Shown: positions 36,307-44,834 of the stretch, one piece after another
How positions within the stretch are numbered: the first letter of the stretch is position 1
How the letters are laid out: each line of letters begins with the position of its first letter
Assembly (NCBI RefSeq): GCF_031846515.1
Contig: NZ_JAVRHO010000021.1
Span: 1 to 60,376 of the forward strand
Direction of reading: 5' to 3'
Length of the DNA: 60,376 nucleotides
Source of the DNA: Autumnicola lenta
GTDB lineage: Bacteria > Bacteroidota > Bacteroidia > Flavobacteriales > Flavobacteriaceae
The notes under the pieces: model-generated
Seen by the model: the letters and a program-made list of their open reading frames with translations, nothing else
Told to the model about the DNA's origin: nothing
The model's database searches: none
Position numbers and translations under genes: made by a program

Positions 36307-37635
36307 ATGTCTGAAAAGAAAATATTTTCCTTATCCAGTCTTACAAGGTCCATTGAAAAAGTGATCAACACCCAGTGCAGTAAAGTGGTGTGGATAAAAG
36401 CAGAAATCGTTAAACTTAATCATTACCCAAAAAGTGGCCACTGCTACCCCACCCTGGTGGAAAAAAAGAACGGAAAAGTGATCGCTGAACTTCGTGGGAA
36501 TATCTGGGCCTCACATTTTGAAACAATTAATACCAAGTTTAAATCTGTACTTAAGGAAGAACTAAAAAATGATATGACCGTGGTCATACAGGGTTCTGTT
36601 ACTTATCATCCAGTCCACGGAATCGCTTTAAACATCATCGACATTGATCCAGAGTTTACCCTCGGCGAACTTGCCAGGGAAAAAGCGGAAACTATTGACA
36701 AACTCAGAGCAGAAAACATTTTTGCTGAAAACAAAAAAACCAGCCTTCCTGTACTCCCTAAAACTATTGCGGTAATCTCTGTACAAACAAGTAAAGGCTA
36801 TCAGGATTTCCTGAATGTGATTGAAAAGAATCCCTGGGGCTATCAGTTTCATCTTCTTCTTTTCCCGGCCATTTTACAGGGAGAGCGGTCTATAAAGATG
36901 ATTATCGATCAACTGGAAAATATAAAGAGCTATAACAAAGTGTTTGATGCCGTGGCAATTATTCGTGGCGGTGGCGGCGAAATTGGTTTAAGCTCGTTTG
37001 ATAATTACCTGCTGGCAAGAAAAATAGCCACTTTCCCCCTGCCGGTTTTGACGGGAATAGGTCATGCTACCAATGAGACAGTGAGTGAACTGGTAAGCTA
37101 CCAAAGCTTTATTACTCCGACTAAAATTGCAGAATTTCTGCTTCAGAAGTACCATGATTTTGCAATGCCGTTAAAGGATGCGGAACAAAAAATCAAGAAT
37201 CACACCACCTGGCTATTTAAAGATCATAAGAACAACATAAAAGAAACTGCACGGCTTTTCTCTTCCTTTACGCAACGGGCACTGGATCATTCCAAAGCAG
37301 ATTTGAAACAGTATGTATTTCAGCTCGAAAATCTTTCCCGGCGCAATTTTAGTGAAGAGCGAAGTGAGTTACTTCAGACGAAAAAAGCAATAATTTCGCT
37401 AGCTCAAAAGCCAATTAAAGAAGAGCGAAAAAACCTTAATTTTGCTGAAGAAAAAATCAGAATGTTATCACCGGAGAATATTCTGAAAAGAGGCTTCAGC
37501 ATCACCCGCCAAAACGGACAAATTATCCGTAAAGCTGAAGAACTTCAGCCAGAAATTTTGCTTGAGACGCAGTTGTATTCCGGAGAAATCCACAGCCGAA
37601 TAGAAACAATAAATAAAGAACCTGATAATGACTGA
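36307..37635 (+). CDS. xseA: Exonuclease VII large subunit
   Basis: The 442-aa protein has the N-terminal OB-fold DNA-binding domain (about 1-105, FSLSSLTRSIEKVI and VWIKAEIVKLNHYPKSGHCY). The XseA catalytic core includes VISVQTSKGYQDFLNV, FDAVAIIRGGGGEIGLSSFD and LLARKIATFPLPVLTGIGHA. A coiled-coil stretch (about 295-400) and the usual C-terminal tail follow. ExoVII degrades single-stranded DNA from both ends and works in mismatch repair and damage tolerance. It overlaps xseB by 8 bp, giving translational coupling. Confidence 0.97.
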   Translation: MSEKKIFSLSSLTRSIEKVINTQCSKVVWIKAEIVKLNHYPKSGHCYPTLVEKKNGKVIAELRGNIWASHFETINTKFKSVLKEELKNDMTVVIQGSVTYHPVHGIALNIIDIDPEFTLGELAREKAETIDKLRAENIFAENKKTSLPVLPKTIAVISVQTSKGYQDFLNVIEKNPWGYQFHLLLFPAILQGERSIKMIIDQLENIKSYNKVFDAVAIIRGGGGEIGLSSFDNYLLARKIATFPLPVLTGIGHATNETVSELVSYQSFITPTKIAEFLLQKYHDFAMPLKDAEQKIKNHTTWLFKDHKNNIKETARLFSSFTQRALDHSKADLKQYVFQLENLSRRNFSEERSELLQTKKAIISLAQKPIKEERKNLNFAEEKIRMLSPENILKRGFSITRQNGQIIRKAEELQPEILLETQLYSGEIHSRIETINKEPDND

Positions 37636-37846
37636 AGATATAGATTATACCAGTGCCAATAGCGAGTTACAGGAAATTGTTTCAGAAATGGAAAATTCTG
37701 AAATTAGTATAGACGAACTGGACATTAAAATAAAACGAGCTTCAGAACTTCTGAAAATTTGTAAAGACAAGCTCTTCAAAACTGAAAAGAGCGTTCAGGA
37801 GGTTTTGGAAGAGATAAAAAACTATTCCATTGGTGAGGCTAAATAA
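37628..37846 (+). CDS. xseB: Exonuclease VII small subunit
   Basis: The 72-aa protein (MTEDIDYTSANSELQEIVSE) has the two-helix pattern of XseB, including the motif IDELDIKIKRASELLKICKD. Several copies bind along the coiled coil of XseA to form active ExoVII. The ATG lies 8 bp inside the xseA 3' end. The HipA-like gene follows after 33 bp on the same strand, so the transcript may continue into it. Confidence 0.95.
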   Translation: MTEDIDYTSANSELQEIVSEMENSEISIDELDIKIKRASELLKICKDKLFKTEKSVQEVLEEIKNYSIGEAK

Positions 37847-37879
37847 GTTTCTAAATTTGTCCACCTTCAGAAATAACAA

Positions 37880-38656
37880 ATGAAACCCGAATTAAGAACG
37901 GTTACCGTTACAAGATATATCACTCCTTTGCGCGAAGGAGGATCGTTACCTGCCCTTGCTGAAGCTGACGACGATTTTAAATATGTGCTGAAGTTTAAAG
38001 GTGCGGGACACGGAGTAAAAGCTTTAATAGCCGAATTGCTGGGAGGTGAAATTGCCAGGGCGCTAGGTTTTAAAGTTCCGGAGCTGGTATTTGCAAATTT
38101 ACACGAAGCATTTGGAAGAACTGAAGGAGACGAAGAAATTCAGGATCTTCTAAAGGCAAGTCAGGGACTAAATCTTGCACTTCATTTTCTTTCCGGCGCT
38201 ATAAATTTTGATCCTGTTGTCACCAAAGTAGATCCATTGCTGGCTTCAAAGATTGTATGGCTGGATGCGTTTATTACCAATGTGGACCGTAGCTACCGGA
38301 ACACTAACATGCTAATCTGGCATAAAGAATTGTGGCTAATCGATCATGGTGCCTCCTTTTATTTTCATCATTCCTGGACGAATATGAAAAAAAGTGCAAA
38401 AACTCCTTTTAACCTGATTAAAGATCACGTTTTATTGCCGCAAGCCTCCAGATTGCAGGAAGTTGACAAGGAATGCCGAGCGATTTTTACTGAAGAAAAA
38501 ATCAGGAGCATTGTGAACCTTATTCCGGCAGAATGGCTTGAGTGGGAAGGCGCAGAAGAAAGTCCGGAGGAGATAAAAGAAGTTTATTTTCAGTTCCTGA
38601 AGATTCGTCTCGAAAATTCCGAAATATTTATAAAAGAAGCACAAAATGCAAGATAG
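37880..38656 (+). CDS. HipA-like kinase (HipA_2 type)
   Basis: The 258-aa protein is a compact HipA-like Ser/Thr kinase, about half the length of E. coli HipA and without its N-terminal subdomain. A nucleotide-binding loop (KFKGAGHGVKALIAELLGGE) is followed by a catalytic loop, TNVDRSYRNTNMLIW (Asp plus Asn), and a DFG-equivalent LIDHGASF. HipA kinases phosphorylate translation proteins such as aminoacyl-tRNA synthetases, but this subfamily lacks a HipB antitoxin and its target is unknown. It overlaps the DUF3037 gene by 11 bp and follows xseB closely. It should not be called a toxin on this evidence. Confidence 0.85.
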   Translation: MKPELRTVTVTRYITPLREGGSLPALAEADDDFKYVLKFKGAGHGVKALIAELLGGEIARALGFKVPELVFANLHEAFGRTEGDEEIQDLLKASQGLNLALHFLSGAINFDPVVTKVDPLLASKIVWLDAFITNVDRSYRNTNMLIWHKELWLIDHGASFYFHHSWTNMKKSAKTPFNLIKDHVLLPQASRLQEVDKECRAIFTEEKIRSIVNLIPAEWLEWEGAEESPEEIKEVYFQFLKIRLENSEIFIKEAQNAR

Positions 38657-39029
38657 GCACTTATATGAATATGCGGTGATCCGGGTTTTGCCAAAAGTAG
38701 AAAGGGAGGAATTTCTGAATGTGGGCATTATCTTCTTTTGTAAAAGAGAGAAATTTCTGAAGGTGATCTACAAACTTGATGAAGCTCGTTTAAGATGTCT
38801 TGCAGCAGATATTGACCTGGATCAAATCGAAAAAAATCTGCAATCCCTGAAAAAAATAAGTGAGGGCGCAAAAGACGGCGGCCCTATAGCGCAACTGGAT
38901 GTTCCATCACGCTTCCGATGGCTTACAGCGGTGCGGAGTTCTGTAATCCAAACTTCCCGACCTCATCCCGGGATGTGTGGTGAACTCGACACTACCATTG
39001 AACGAATTTTCAGGGAAATGGTGCTTTAA
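38646..39029 (+). CDS. DUF3037 family protein
   Basis: The 127-aa protein begins LYEYAVIRVLPKVEREEFLN, with VGIIFFC next, and later reads RFRWLTAVRSSVIQTSRPHP followed by GM. These are the conserved blocks of DUF3037. The family has no known activity. It is repeatedly found next to short HipA-like kinases, and here the two genes overlap by 11 bp, which implies translational coupling and stoichiometric expression. It could be the kinase's partner, substrate or inhibitor. A perfect palindromic repeat starts 4 bp after its stop and may end the transcript. Confidence 0.85.
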   Translation: MQDRHLYEYAVIRVLPKVEREEFLNVGIIFFCKREKFLKVIYKLDEARLRCLAADIDLDQIEKNLQSLKKISEGAKDGGPIAQLDVPSRFRWLTAVRSSVIQTSRPHPGMCGELDTTIERIFREMVL

Positions 39030-39032
39030 ATA

Positions 39033-39065
39033 AGACCTGACAGGTTTTAAAAACCTGTCAGGTCT
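39033..39065. repeat. REP-like palindrome (33 bp)
   Basis: Arms AGACCTGACAGGTTTT and AAAACCTGTCAGGTCT are perfect 16-bp inverted copies around a single A. The same element recurs at 57576, 57904 and 58050. It lies just after the DUF3037 stop, where it could protect the 3' end of the mRNA. Confidence 0.9.
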
Positions 39066-39123
39066 GGTCGTTTGAAGCTCACCAAATTGAAATTATTTGT
39101 GAATTCGTGACACAAAAAATTAA

Positions 39124-39144
39124 AGATCGATAATTGCTAATTTT
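39124..39144 (-). repeat. Dispersed core repeat copy, reversed
   Basis: The reverse complement reads AAAATTAGCAATTATCGATC, close to the core. It lies 59 bp after the REP-like palindrome, the same pairing seen four times at 57.5-58.1 kb. The rest of the gap 39030-39336 shows nothing. Confidence 0.6.
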
Positions 39145-39336
39145 GAGGCATCACCCAATTTGAAAGAAAATGAAGCACAAGTAATTTTAATTACTGAATT
39201 CAGCATTTTCAACATATGGCATAACCGGCAGTTGTGGGTTTGCTAGTCCCAATTATAGGTCAGTTTACAAAATTTCTTTTCGTTATCCCAAACAATTGCG
39301 GTTATCTTGTGATGTAGCAAGCATTTCTGAATTCTG

Positions 39337-39732
39337 TTATGCCGTCTGCAACAAATTAATTCCAGAAAGTTCCTGCCCGATTTGGTGAATTCCATTTAAT
39401 ATCTTTTCAGTTTGTTTCGCTGAAGGTTTCTTGGTGCCTGATACATATTGAGAAAGTAAGGTAGTGTTCATTCCGATTTTTTCGGCCAGGAATTTTGCGT
39501 TAATCACTTTGTAATATTTGAAAAATTGCTGAAAATCAATTTCAAATTTAATGTCGTTGGGTCCTACCTTCACCTTTTCTTCCTCAAAGTAAAACCCGGT
39601 CGCCTCGTAAGTATTATTTATCAATTCGGGAATAGATTGTCCAGTCGTGAAGATTGGATATTTGTTTGAAAATGCTGAAAATCCCGTATCGGTTTTTTCC
39701 ACTGTCATAATGATTTTTTTCTTCTTAGTCAT
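39337..39732 (-). CDS. hicB: HicB-like antitoxin with HTH domain
   Basis: The 131-aa protein has a degraded-RNase-H-like HicB region (about 8-65, MTVEKTDTGFSAFSNKYPIF then TTGQSIPELINN). An XRE-type helix-turn-helix follows (about 75-115, INAKFLAEKIGMNTTLLSQY, SGTKKPSAKQTEKILNGI). It would bind and neutralise HicA and repress the operon. It starts 4 bp after the hicA stop and is probably co-translated. Confidence 0.85.
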   Translation of the reverse strand: MTKKKKIIMTVEKTDTGFSAFSNKYPIFTTGQSIPELINNTYEATGFYFEEEKVKVGPNDIKFEIDFQQFFKYYKVINAKFLAEKIGMNTTLLSQYVSGTKKPSAKQTEKILNGIHQIGQELSGINLLQTA

Positions 39733-39736
39733 AACC

Positions 39737-39925
39737 CTATCTTTTAATTCCAGCGTCTTTTAATATTTTACTTTCCAGTCCCTTACCCATTTCCTGGCTT
39801 CCGTGATTTGGAAAAATAATCGTTCCCTTTTTTGTATTGTGTCGCATTTTCACATGCGAACCCTTTTGCGATACTGCATACCAACCGTCATTTGCCAGTA
39901 TTCGATAAAGTTGGGAACATTTCAT
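39737..39925 (-). CDS. hicA: HicA-type mRNA interferase toxin
   Basis: The 62-aa protein matches the HicA fold (dsRBD-like): LYRILANDGWYAVSQKGSHV, with the catalytic His24 in KGSHVKM, then GTIIFPNHGSQEMGKG and a terminal KDAGIKR. HicA toxins cleave mRNA and block translation. It is the first gene of a two-gene operon with the HicB-like antitoxin 4 bp downstream. Length and motifs are intact, so the module looks functional. The promoter should lie in the 164 bp before it. Confidence 0.9.
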   Translation of the reverse strand: MKCSQLYRILANDGWYAVSQKGSHVKMRHNTKKGTIIFPNHGSQEMGKGLESKILKDAGIKR

Positions 39926-40089
39926 TTAGAATCACCATATTTTCCAGACCCTAAAGGTAAACTATAATTTACCTTTTTTCTAATAAAATTTTTTTGATTT
40001 GACTCTTTCAGCATCTTTTACGACTTTTCCAAAATCCGTAACAAGTCTAAAACCAAACCGGGATATTTTCAACTTTAGGCCTCGTAAAA

Positions 40090-40776
40090 TCACTCTGTAA
40101 CTATCGGCTCCAAAACCTCCCAAACATTCTGCGCCATAATCTTCTGGCCTTCAGCCGTTGGGTGGATCCCGTCCTGCTGATTCAGCTCCGGGATACCTGC
40201 TACGTTATCAAGCAGAAACGGAATAAGCTTTACATTATTTTCTTCTGCAAGTTCCGGAAAGATCGTGCGAAATCCGGCACCATAGTCCTGACCTAAATTG
40301 GGCGGAATCTGCATTCCGGCAAGGATAATTTCGGTATCCGGGTTTTCTTCTTTCACAGTATCTATTATCGCCTGCAGGTTTTTCCGCGTTTCTTCCAGCG
40401 GCACTCCCCGCAAACCGTCATTGGCACCAAGTTCAAGGATAAAGACATCCACATTTTGATTTAATACCCAATCTATCCGGTTTCGTCCGGCGGCCGTTGT
40501 TTCGCCACTAAGTCCGGCATTTACCACTTCATAATCCAGGCCTAAAGAATCAATTTTTTGCTGAATTAAAGCCGGGAATGCTTCATCGGGATCCAACCCC
40601 ATTCCCGCTGTAAGACTGTTTCCGAAGAAAAGGATTGTTTTAGTTTCTTTTTCAGCATTGTTTTCAGAAGTCGTCTCCTCCCCTGCTTCATTCTCCTTTT
40701 CCTTTTGAGCGGAATCCCCGCAGGAAATAAAAAAAATAAAAAAGAACATCGGGCAAATCAGCATCAAGTTTCTCAT
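40090..40776 (-). CDS. TesA-like SGNH-hydrolase lipoprotein (arylesterase/thioesterase)
   Basis: The 228-aa product has a lipoprotein signal (FFISC, Cys19), a charged linker and an SGNH hydrolase domain. Block I reads FFGNSLTAGMG with catalytic Ser54 (Asn in place of the Asp of GDSL). Block III is ELGANDGLRG, and the Asp-His pair lies in DGIHPTAEG near the end. It resembles TesA/arylesterase, which hydrolyses thioesters and esters in the periplasm; lipidation here would tether it. It is divergent from a YbbA/YbbP-like ABC operon, the same arrangement as tesA-ybbAP in E. coli. Confidence 0.9.
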   Translation of the reverse strand: MRNLMLICPMFFFIFFISCGDSAQKEKENEAGEETTSENNAEKETKTILFFGNSLTAGMGLDPDEAFPALIQQKIDSLGLDYEVVNAGLSGETTAAGRNRIDWVLNQNVDVFILELGANDGLRGVPLEETRKNLQAIIDTVKEENPDTEIILAGMQIPPNLGQDYGAGFRTIFPELAEENNVKLIPFLLDNVAGIPELNQQDGIHPTAEGQKIMAQNVWEVLEPIVTE

Positions 40777-40839
40777 AGCAGGCGTATTAATTCGAAATCA
40801 TTTCCTTATTTTGTCTTTCTTCAGAAAAGAAAAATAAAG

Positions 40840-41526
40840 ATGGCAAATATATTACAAGTTCACAACTTAGTTAAGAGCTATTCCAGCGGTTCTAAAAACC
40901 TCACGGTGCTGCACGAAATCAGTTTTAATATTAAAGAACGGGAAACTTTTGCCATTGTTGGCCCTTCCGGAAGCGGAAAAACCACGTTGCTTGGCCTTTG
41001 TGCCGGGCTGGACAGAGCAGATTCTGGGAATATCACACTTTGCGGTACCGAGCTCGATTCTCTTAATGAAGATGAGCGGGCGCTACTGCGCAACAGGAAT
41101 ATTGGTTTTGTTTTTCAGGATTTTCAATTGCTGCCCACCCTTACGGCGCTCGAGAATGTTGCCGTACCATTAGAATTGCAGGGTGCAAAAAATGCTGCTG
41201 AAAAAGGAAAGGAACTTTTAGAAAAAGTGGGACTCATAGATCGTTTTAATCACTATCCCTCACAACTTTCTGGTGGGGAGCAACAACGGGTAGCGGTAGC
41301 AAGGGCTTTTTCAAATGAACCGAAGATTCTTTTTGCCGATGAGCCTACGGGAAATCTGGATGCAGAAACCGGAGGAAAGGTAGAACAATTGCTTTTTGAA
41401 TTGAACCGTGAAGCAGGTACAACTCTTGTTATCGTTACTCACGACATGGAACTGGCGCAAAAAACAGAACGTATTCTAAAGCTGAAAGGCGGAAGAATTG
41501 TTGAAAACCAGAATTCTGCAATATGA
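40840..41526 (+). CDS. ABC transporter ATPase, YbbA/LolD type
   Basis: From the ATG at 40840 the protein is 228 aa. An upstream in-frame ATG would start inside the divergent esterase gene, so it was rejected. Walker A is GPSGSGKTT, the Q-loop follows in FVFQDFQLLPTLTALENV, the signature is LSGGEQQR, Walker B is ILFADEPTGN and the H-loop VTHD. This is the MacB/LolD/YbbA ATPase group, which works with FtsX-like permeases on the envelope side. It overlaps the permease gene by 4 bp (ATGA). Confidence 0.93.
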   Translation: MANILQVHNLVKSYSSGSKNLTVLHEISFNIKERETFAIVGPSGSGKTTLLGLCAGLDRADSGNITLCGTELDSLNEDERALLRNRNIGFVFQDFQLLPTLTALENVAVPLELQGAKNAAEKGKELLEKVGLIDRFNHYPSQLSGGEQQRVAVARAFSNEPKILFADEPTGNLDAETGGKVEQLLFELNREAGTTLVIVTHDMELAQKTERILKLKGGRIVENQNSAI

Positions 41527-44081
41527 GTAATCAGGAAAACAGCAATTCTAAAAAAGCAGATTTTAACTGGATCGCGAAAATGGCATGGCGTGACGGTAAA
41601 GCCAGCGGAAAGAAGTTAAGTCTTTTTATGGCTTCTATCGTGCTGGGAATCGCTGCTGTGGTTTCCATACAATCCTTTGGCGAAACGCTGAAAGAAAATA
41701 TCGCCCTCCAGTCTAAATCGCTAATGGGTGCAGATTTTATTATCGATAGTGATAATCCTCTTAACGAACGGGTGACCGGTATTATTGATTCCCTGGGCGG
41801 TGCAGATGGCCGGGAAATAAGCTTTGCTTCTATGGCTGCATTTCCAGGCAACCAGGGCACTAAACTGGTACAGGTAAGAGGAATTGAGGGTGGTTTTCCT
41901 TTTTACGGAATGGTGGAAACAGAACCTTCATCTGCAGCAAATGCATATCAGCAAGAAAATGCTGCCCTGGTAGATGAAACTTTAATGCTTCAGTTGGGGA
42001 TTCAGATTGGGGATAGTATAAAAGTCGGAGACGCTACACTGCCTATTGCGGGTGCCCTGCAGTCTGTTCCCGGAAGTACCTCCCTTTTTAGTTCTGTAGC
42101 ACCTCCTGTACTTATTCCGTATAAGTATATAAGTGAAACCGGACTGGTACAAACGGGTAGCCGTATAGACTACAAATATTATTTCGTGGCCCCACAAGCC
42201 GACATGGAAAAACTGGATGATGAGCTGGATCCTATTCTTGATGATAATGATGCAGATCTAGACACCCATACCTCCACCAGTGAACGATTAGGGCGCCGCT
42301 ACGAAAACTTCGGAAAATTTCTTAACCTCGTGGCATTTATTGCACTTTTACTGGGTTGTGTGGGTATTGCCAGCGCCATTAATATTTATATAAAAGGAAA
42401 ATTACGCGCTGTTGCGGTACTAAAATGTCTTGGTGCCTCCCGTAGACAAACTTTCTTAATATACCTTGTACAAATAGCTGCAATGGGACTTTTAGGCGGA
42501 ATTATTGGTACTGCCGCAGGGCTGCTTCTTCAGCAGCTTTTTCCGCTATTTCTACAGGATCTTTTACCTGTAGACGTAGAAATGGCATTTTCGCCCCAGG
42601 TTATATTTATGGGAATTCTCCTCGGAATATTCATGTCTGTTCTGTTCGCACTTTATCCCTTGATGAGTACTTTGTACGTATCGCCTTTACAGGCATTGAG
42701 GGTGCAGGCTGAAGGTGCATCAAAATCGGGAAAAGCAGGTATTCTGGTAGCTCTTGGGATCTTCCTGTTTGTTTTTCTGTTTTCTTACTGGCTTTTGGAG
42801 GACTGGCGCTACTCCCTTGCTTTTGTAGCAGGCATAATTGTTACTTTTTCCATTCTGGGAGGAATTGCACACCTGTTTATGCAAGGAATTAAGAAATTTT
42901 TTCCTGCTTCCTGGGGATTTGTATCAAGACAGAGCCTGCTTAACCTCTTCAGGCCCCAAAATCAGACGCTGACGCTCATTTTAGCTATTGGTGTAGGCAC
43001 TTTTCTTATCAGCACGCTCTATTTCAGTAAAGATCTCCTATTGGCACAGGCAACAATAGAATCACAATCTGAAAGTCCTAATATAATTCTTCTTGATGTC
43101 CAGAGTGAACAAAGAGAGGCCGTGAAAAAGGCAATTATCGGCAATGAGCTTCCGGTTTTGAGCGATATTCCTATTGTGACTATGCGGGTGCAAAGCATAA
43201 AGGGAAAATCTGTAAATGAAATTAGAGAGGATACTACTTCCCGGGTAAATGGCTGGGTGCTGCACCATGAATTCCGGGTGACGTACCGCGACTCTCTTAT
43301 TGCTTCAGAAATGCTGGAACAGGGAGAATGGACCTCCACGGTGTCTGAACAGGAAGGACCGGTGCCAATTTCTATAAGCGATAATTTTGCTGAAGATGCC
43401 AGGGTCAGTATCGGCGACGAACTCACTTTTAATGTTCAGGGTGTGCTGTTACCTGTTGTTGTTGGAAGCGTTCGGACCGTAGACTGGGCACGGATGCAGT
43501 TGAATTTTTCCATCGTTTTTCCTGAAGGTGTGCTGGAAGATGCTCCCCAGTTCCGGGTATTATCGACAAAAGCTTCCAGCCAGGAATCTTCGGCAGCACT
43601 GCAGCAGCAACTTGTGCAAAATTTTCCGAATGTTACCGTAATTGACGTAAGGCAGGTGCTTAGTGTCATTGAAAATATCCTCGACAAAATATCCTGGCTT
43701 ATCAATTTTATGGCATTCTTTAGTATTCTTACCGGAATTATTGTTCTGCTGGGTGCAGTAAGAACAAGCAAGTACCAGCGAATACGGGAAAGTGTGCTGC
43801 TAAGGACTATTGGTGCTAAAAATACTCAAATCCTGAAGATTACTGCACTCGAGTATTTATACCTGGGCATTTTGGGAAGTTTATCGGGAATAATTTTATC
43901 CCTGGTGAGCAGTCAATTACTGGCTTATTTTCTTTTTGAATCACCTTTTTCACCTTCGTGGATCCCATTTTTAATCCTGTTCCCGGGAATCACTTTACTG
44001 GTGTTGATCATCGGATTGAGCAATAGTTTAGGTGTAATAAAAAGTCCGCCTTTGGAGGTGCTTCGGAAAGAAGTACGATAA
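41523..44081 (+). CDS. FtsX-like ABC permease, YbbP type
   Basis: The 852-aa permease has an N-terminal helix (about 28-50) followed by a large periplasmic MacB-PCD-like domain. Two FtsX cores follow: helices near 265-290, 315-340 and 365-385, then 400-460, and again near 720-745, 770-800 and 815-840. The ABC coupling region LRAVAVLKCLGASRRQTFLI recurs as RIRESVLLRTIGAKNTQILK. The family is thought to extract or move envelope lipids or hydrophobic compounds. Pairing with a TesA-like esterase across the divergent promoter suggests a shared envelope role. Its stop codon lies inside a copy of the dispersed core repeat. Confidence 0.92.
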   Translation: MSNQENSNSKKADFNWIAKMAWRDGKASGKKLSLFMASIVLGIAAVVSIQSFGETLKENIALQSKSLMGADFIIDSDNPLNERVTGIIDSLGGADGREISFASMAAFPGNQGTKLVQVRGIEGGFPFYGMVETEPSSAANAYQQENAALVDETLMLQLGIQIGDSIKVGDATLPIAGALQSVPGSTSLFSSVAPPVLIPYKYISETGLVQTGSRIDYKYYFVAPQADMEKLDDELDPILDDNDADLDTHTSTSERLGRRYENFGKFLNLVAFIALLLGCVGIASAINIYIKGKLRAVAVLKCLGASRRQTFLIYLVQIAAMGLLGGIIGTAAGLLLQQLFPLFLQDLLPVDVEMAFSPQVIFMGILLGIFMSVLFALYPLMSTLYVSPLQALRVQAEGASKSGKAGILVALGIFLFVFLFSYWLLEDWRYSLAFVAGIIVTFSILGGIAHLFMQGIKKFFPASWGFVSRQSLLNLFRPQNQTLTLILAIGVGTFLISTLYFSKDLLLAQATIESQSESPNIILLDVQSEQREAVKKAIIGNELPVLSDIPIVTMRVQSIKGKSVNEIREDTTSRVNGWVLHHEFRVTYRDSLIASEMLEQGEWTSTVSEQEGPVPISISDNFAEDARVSIGDELTFNVQGVLLPVVVGSVRTVDWARMQLNFSIVFPEGVLEDAPQFRVLSTKASSQESSAALQQQLVQNFPNVTVIDVRQVLSVIENILDKISWLINFMAFFSILTGIIVLLGAVRTSKYQRIRESVLLRTIGAKNTQILKITALEYLYLGILGSLSGIILSLVSSQLLAYFLFESPFSPSWIPFLILFPGITLLVLIIGLSNSLGVIKSPPLEVLRKEVR

Positions 44082-44099
44082 TTGGCAATTTTCGTCCCT
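44078..44099 (+). repeat. Dispersed core repeat overlapping a stop codon
   Basis: ATAATTGGCAATTTTCGTCC overlaps the TAA of the YbbP-like gene (44079-44081). It shows that these elements reach into the very end of coding regions. Confidence 0.6.
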
Positions 44100-44207
44100 G
44101 ACCTTTTTCAGAAGGCGCTTGGTCCTGGGGAATGAGGTTCGAATAAAATAAGTTGAAAAAATTCAAGCTGCTATAAGCTGAAGAAACCATTGGTAACAAA
44201 CGAGAAA

Positions 44208-44702
44208 CTACTTCTCCAATTCTGCCAGTAAATCCTGAAGATCAAGATTATGAGTGTACATCTTTACAGAACCATCCGGTTTTTTTGGCCATTCCTGCCG
44301 TGGTCTGTCCCAGTAAAGCTCTACGCCGTTACCATCTGGATCGTCCATATATAAAGCTTCAGAAACTCCATGATCTGCCACGCCCGTCAAGGGATAATCA
44401 ACTTCCAGAAGACGTTTCAGAACCTCAGCGAGATCTTTTCTTGAAGGATAAACAATAGCGGTATGAAATAGTCCGACTCCTTTTTTCGCAGCATGAGGTG
44501 CATCTTTACTGTTCCAGGTATTAAGTGCAATGTGGTGGTGATATCCACCGGCAGAAAGAAAAACCGCCTGATCACCCATTCTCTCTGTGATTTCAAAACC
44601 CAGCAGGTCGTGATAGAAAGTCAGCGAATTATCGATGTTAGAAACCTTCAGATGAATATGACCAATCCGGGTTTGTGCAGGTACTTTGTAGTCGTCTTTC
44701 AT
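44208..44702 (-). CDS. VOC-family (glyoxalase/catechol dioxygenase-like) protein
   Basis: The 164-aa protein has two VOC beta-alpha-beta-beta-beta modules: IGHIHLKVSNIDNSLTFYHD (metal His), then LLGFEITERMG, and GLFHTAIVYPSRKDLAEVLK (second His) ending MDDPDGNGVELYWDR (metal Glu). HHHIALNTW is typical of catechol-2,3-dioxygenase-like members. The metal ligands look intact, so it may be an enzyme, but the substrate is unknown. It is short for an extradiol dioxygenase. It ends convergent with the YbbP-like gene. Confidence 0.85.
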   Translation of the reverse strand: MKDDYKVPAQTRIGHIHLKVSNIDNSLTFYHDLLGFEITERMGDQAVFLSAGGYHHHIALNTWNSKDAPHAAKKGVGLFHTAIVYPSRKDLAEVLKRLLEVDYPLTGVADHGVSEALYMDDPDGNGVELYWDRPRQEWPKKPDGSVKMYTHNLDLQDLLAELEK

Positions 44703-44761
44703 CTCTTCAATTTAACTATTTCAGCGGTAATTTCCGAAGATAAAAAGACAACTCACATTAT

Positions 44762-44798
44762 AAAAACAAAAACTCCGGATCAAAAGAGAATCCGGAGT
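44762..44798 (-). terminator. Terminator of the MORN/DUF3857 operon
   Basis: ACTCCGGAT and ATCCGGAGT form a perfect 9-bp stem about a 9-nt loop. On the minus strand it is followed by TTTTTGTTTTTAT. It lies 37 bp after the last gene of the operon. Confidence 0.85.
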
Positions 44799-44834
44799 CA
44801 TAAAATAAGAAATATCATATATAAACATGCAGGT

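Noticed and set aside
37880..38656. Calling the HipA-like protein a persistence toxin
   Set aside because: It lacks the HipA N-terminal subdomain and a HipB partner; only a kinase fold is supported.
39337..39925. HicAB as a larger defence island with the Mrr-like gene
   Set aside because: They are 37 kb apart with ordinary genes between them, and no other defence genes adjoin either.
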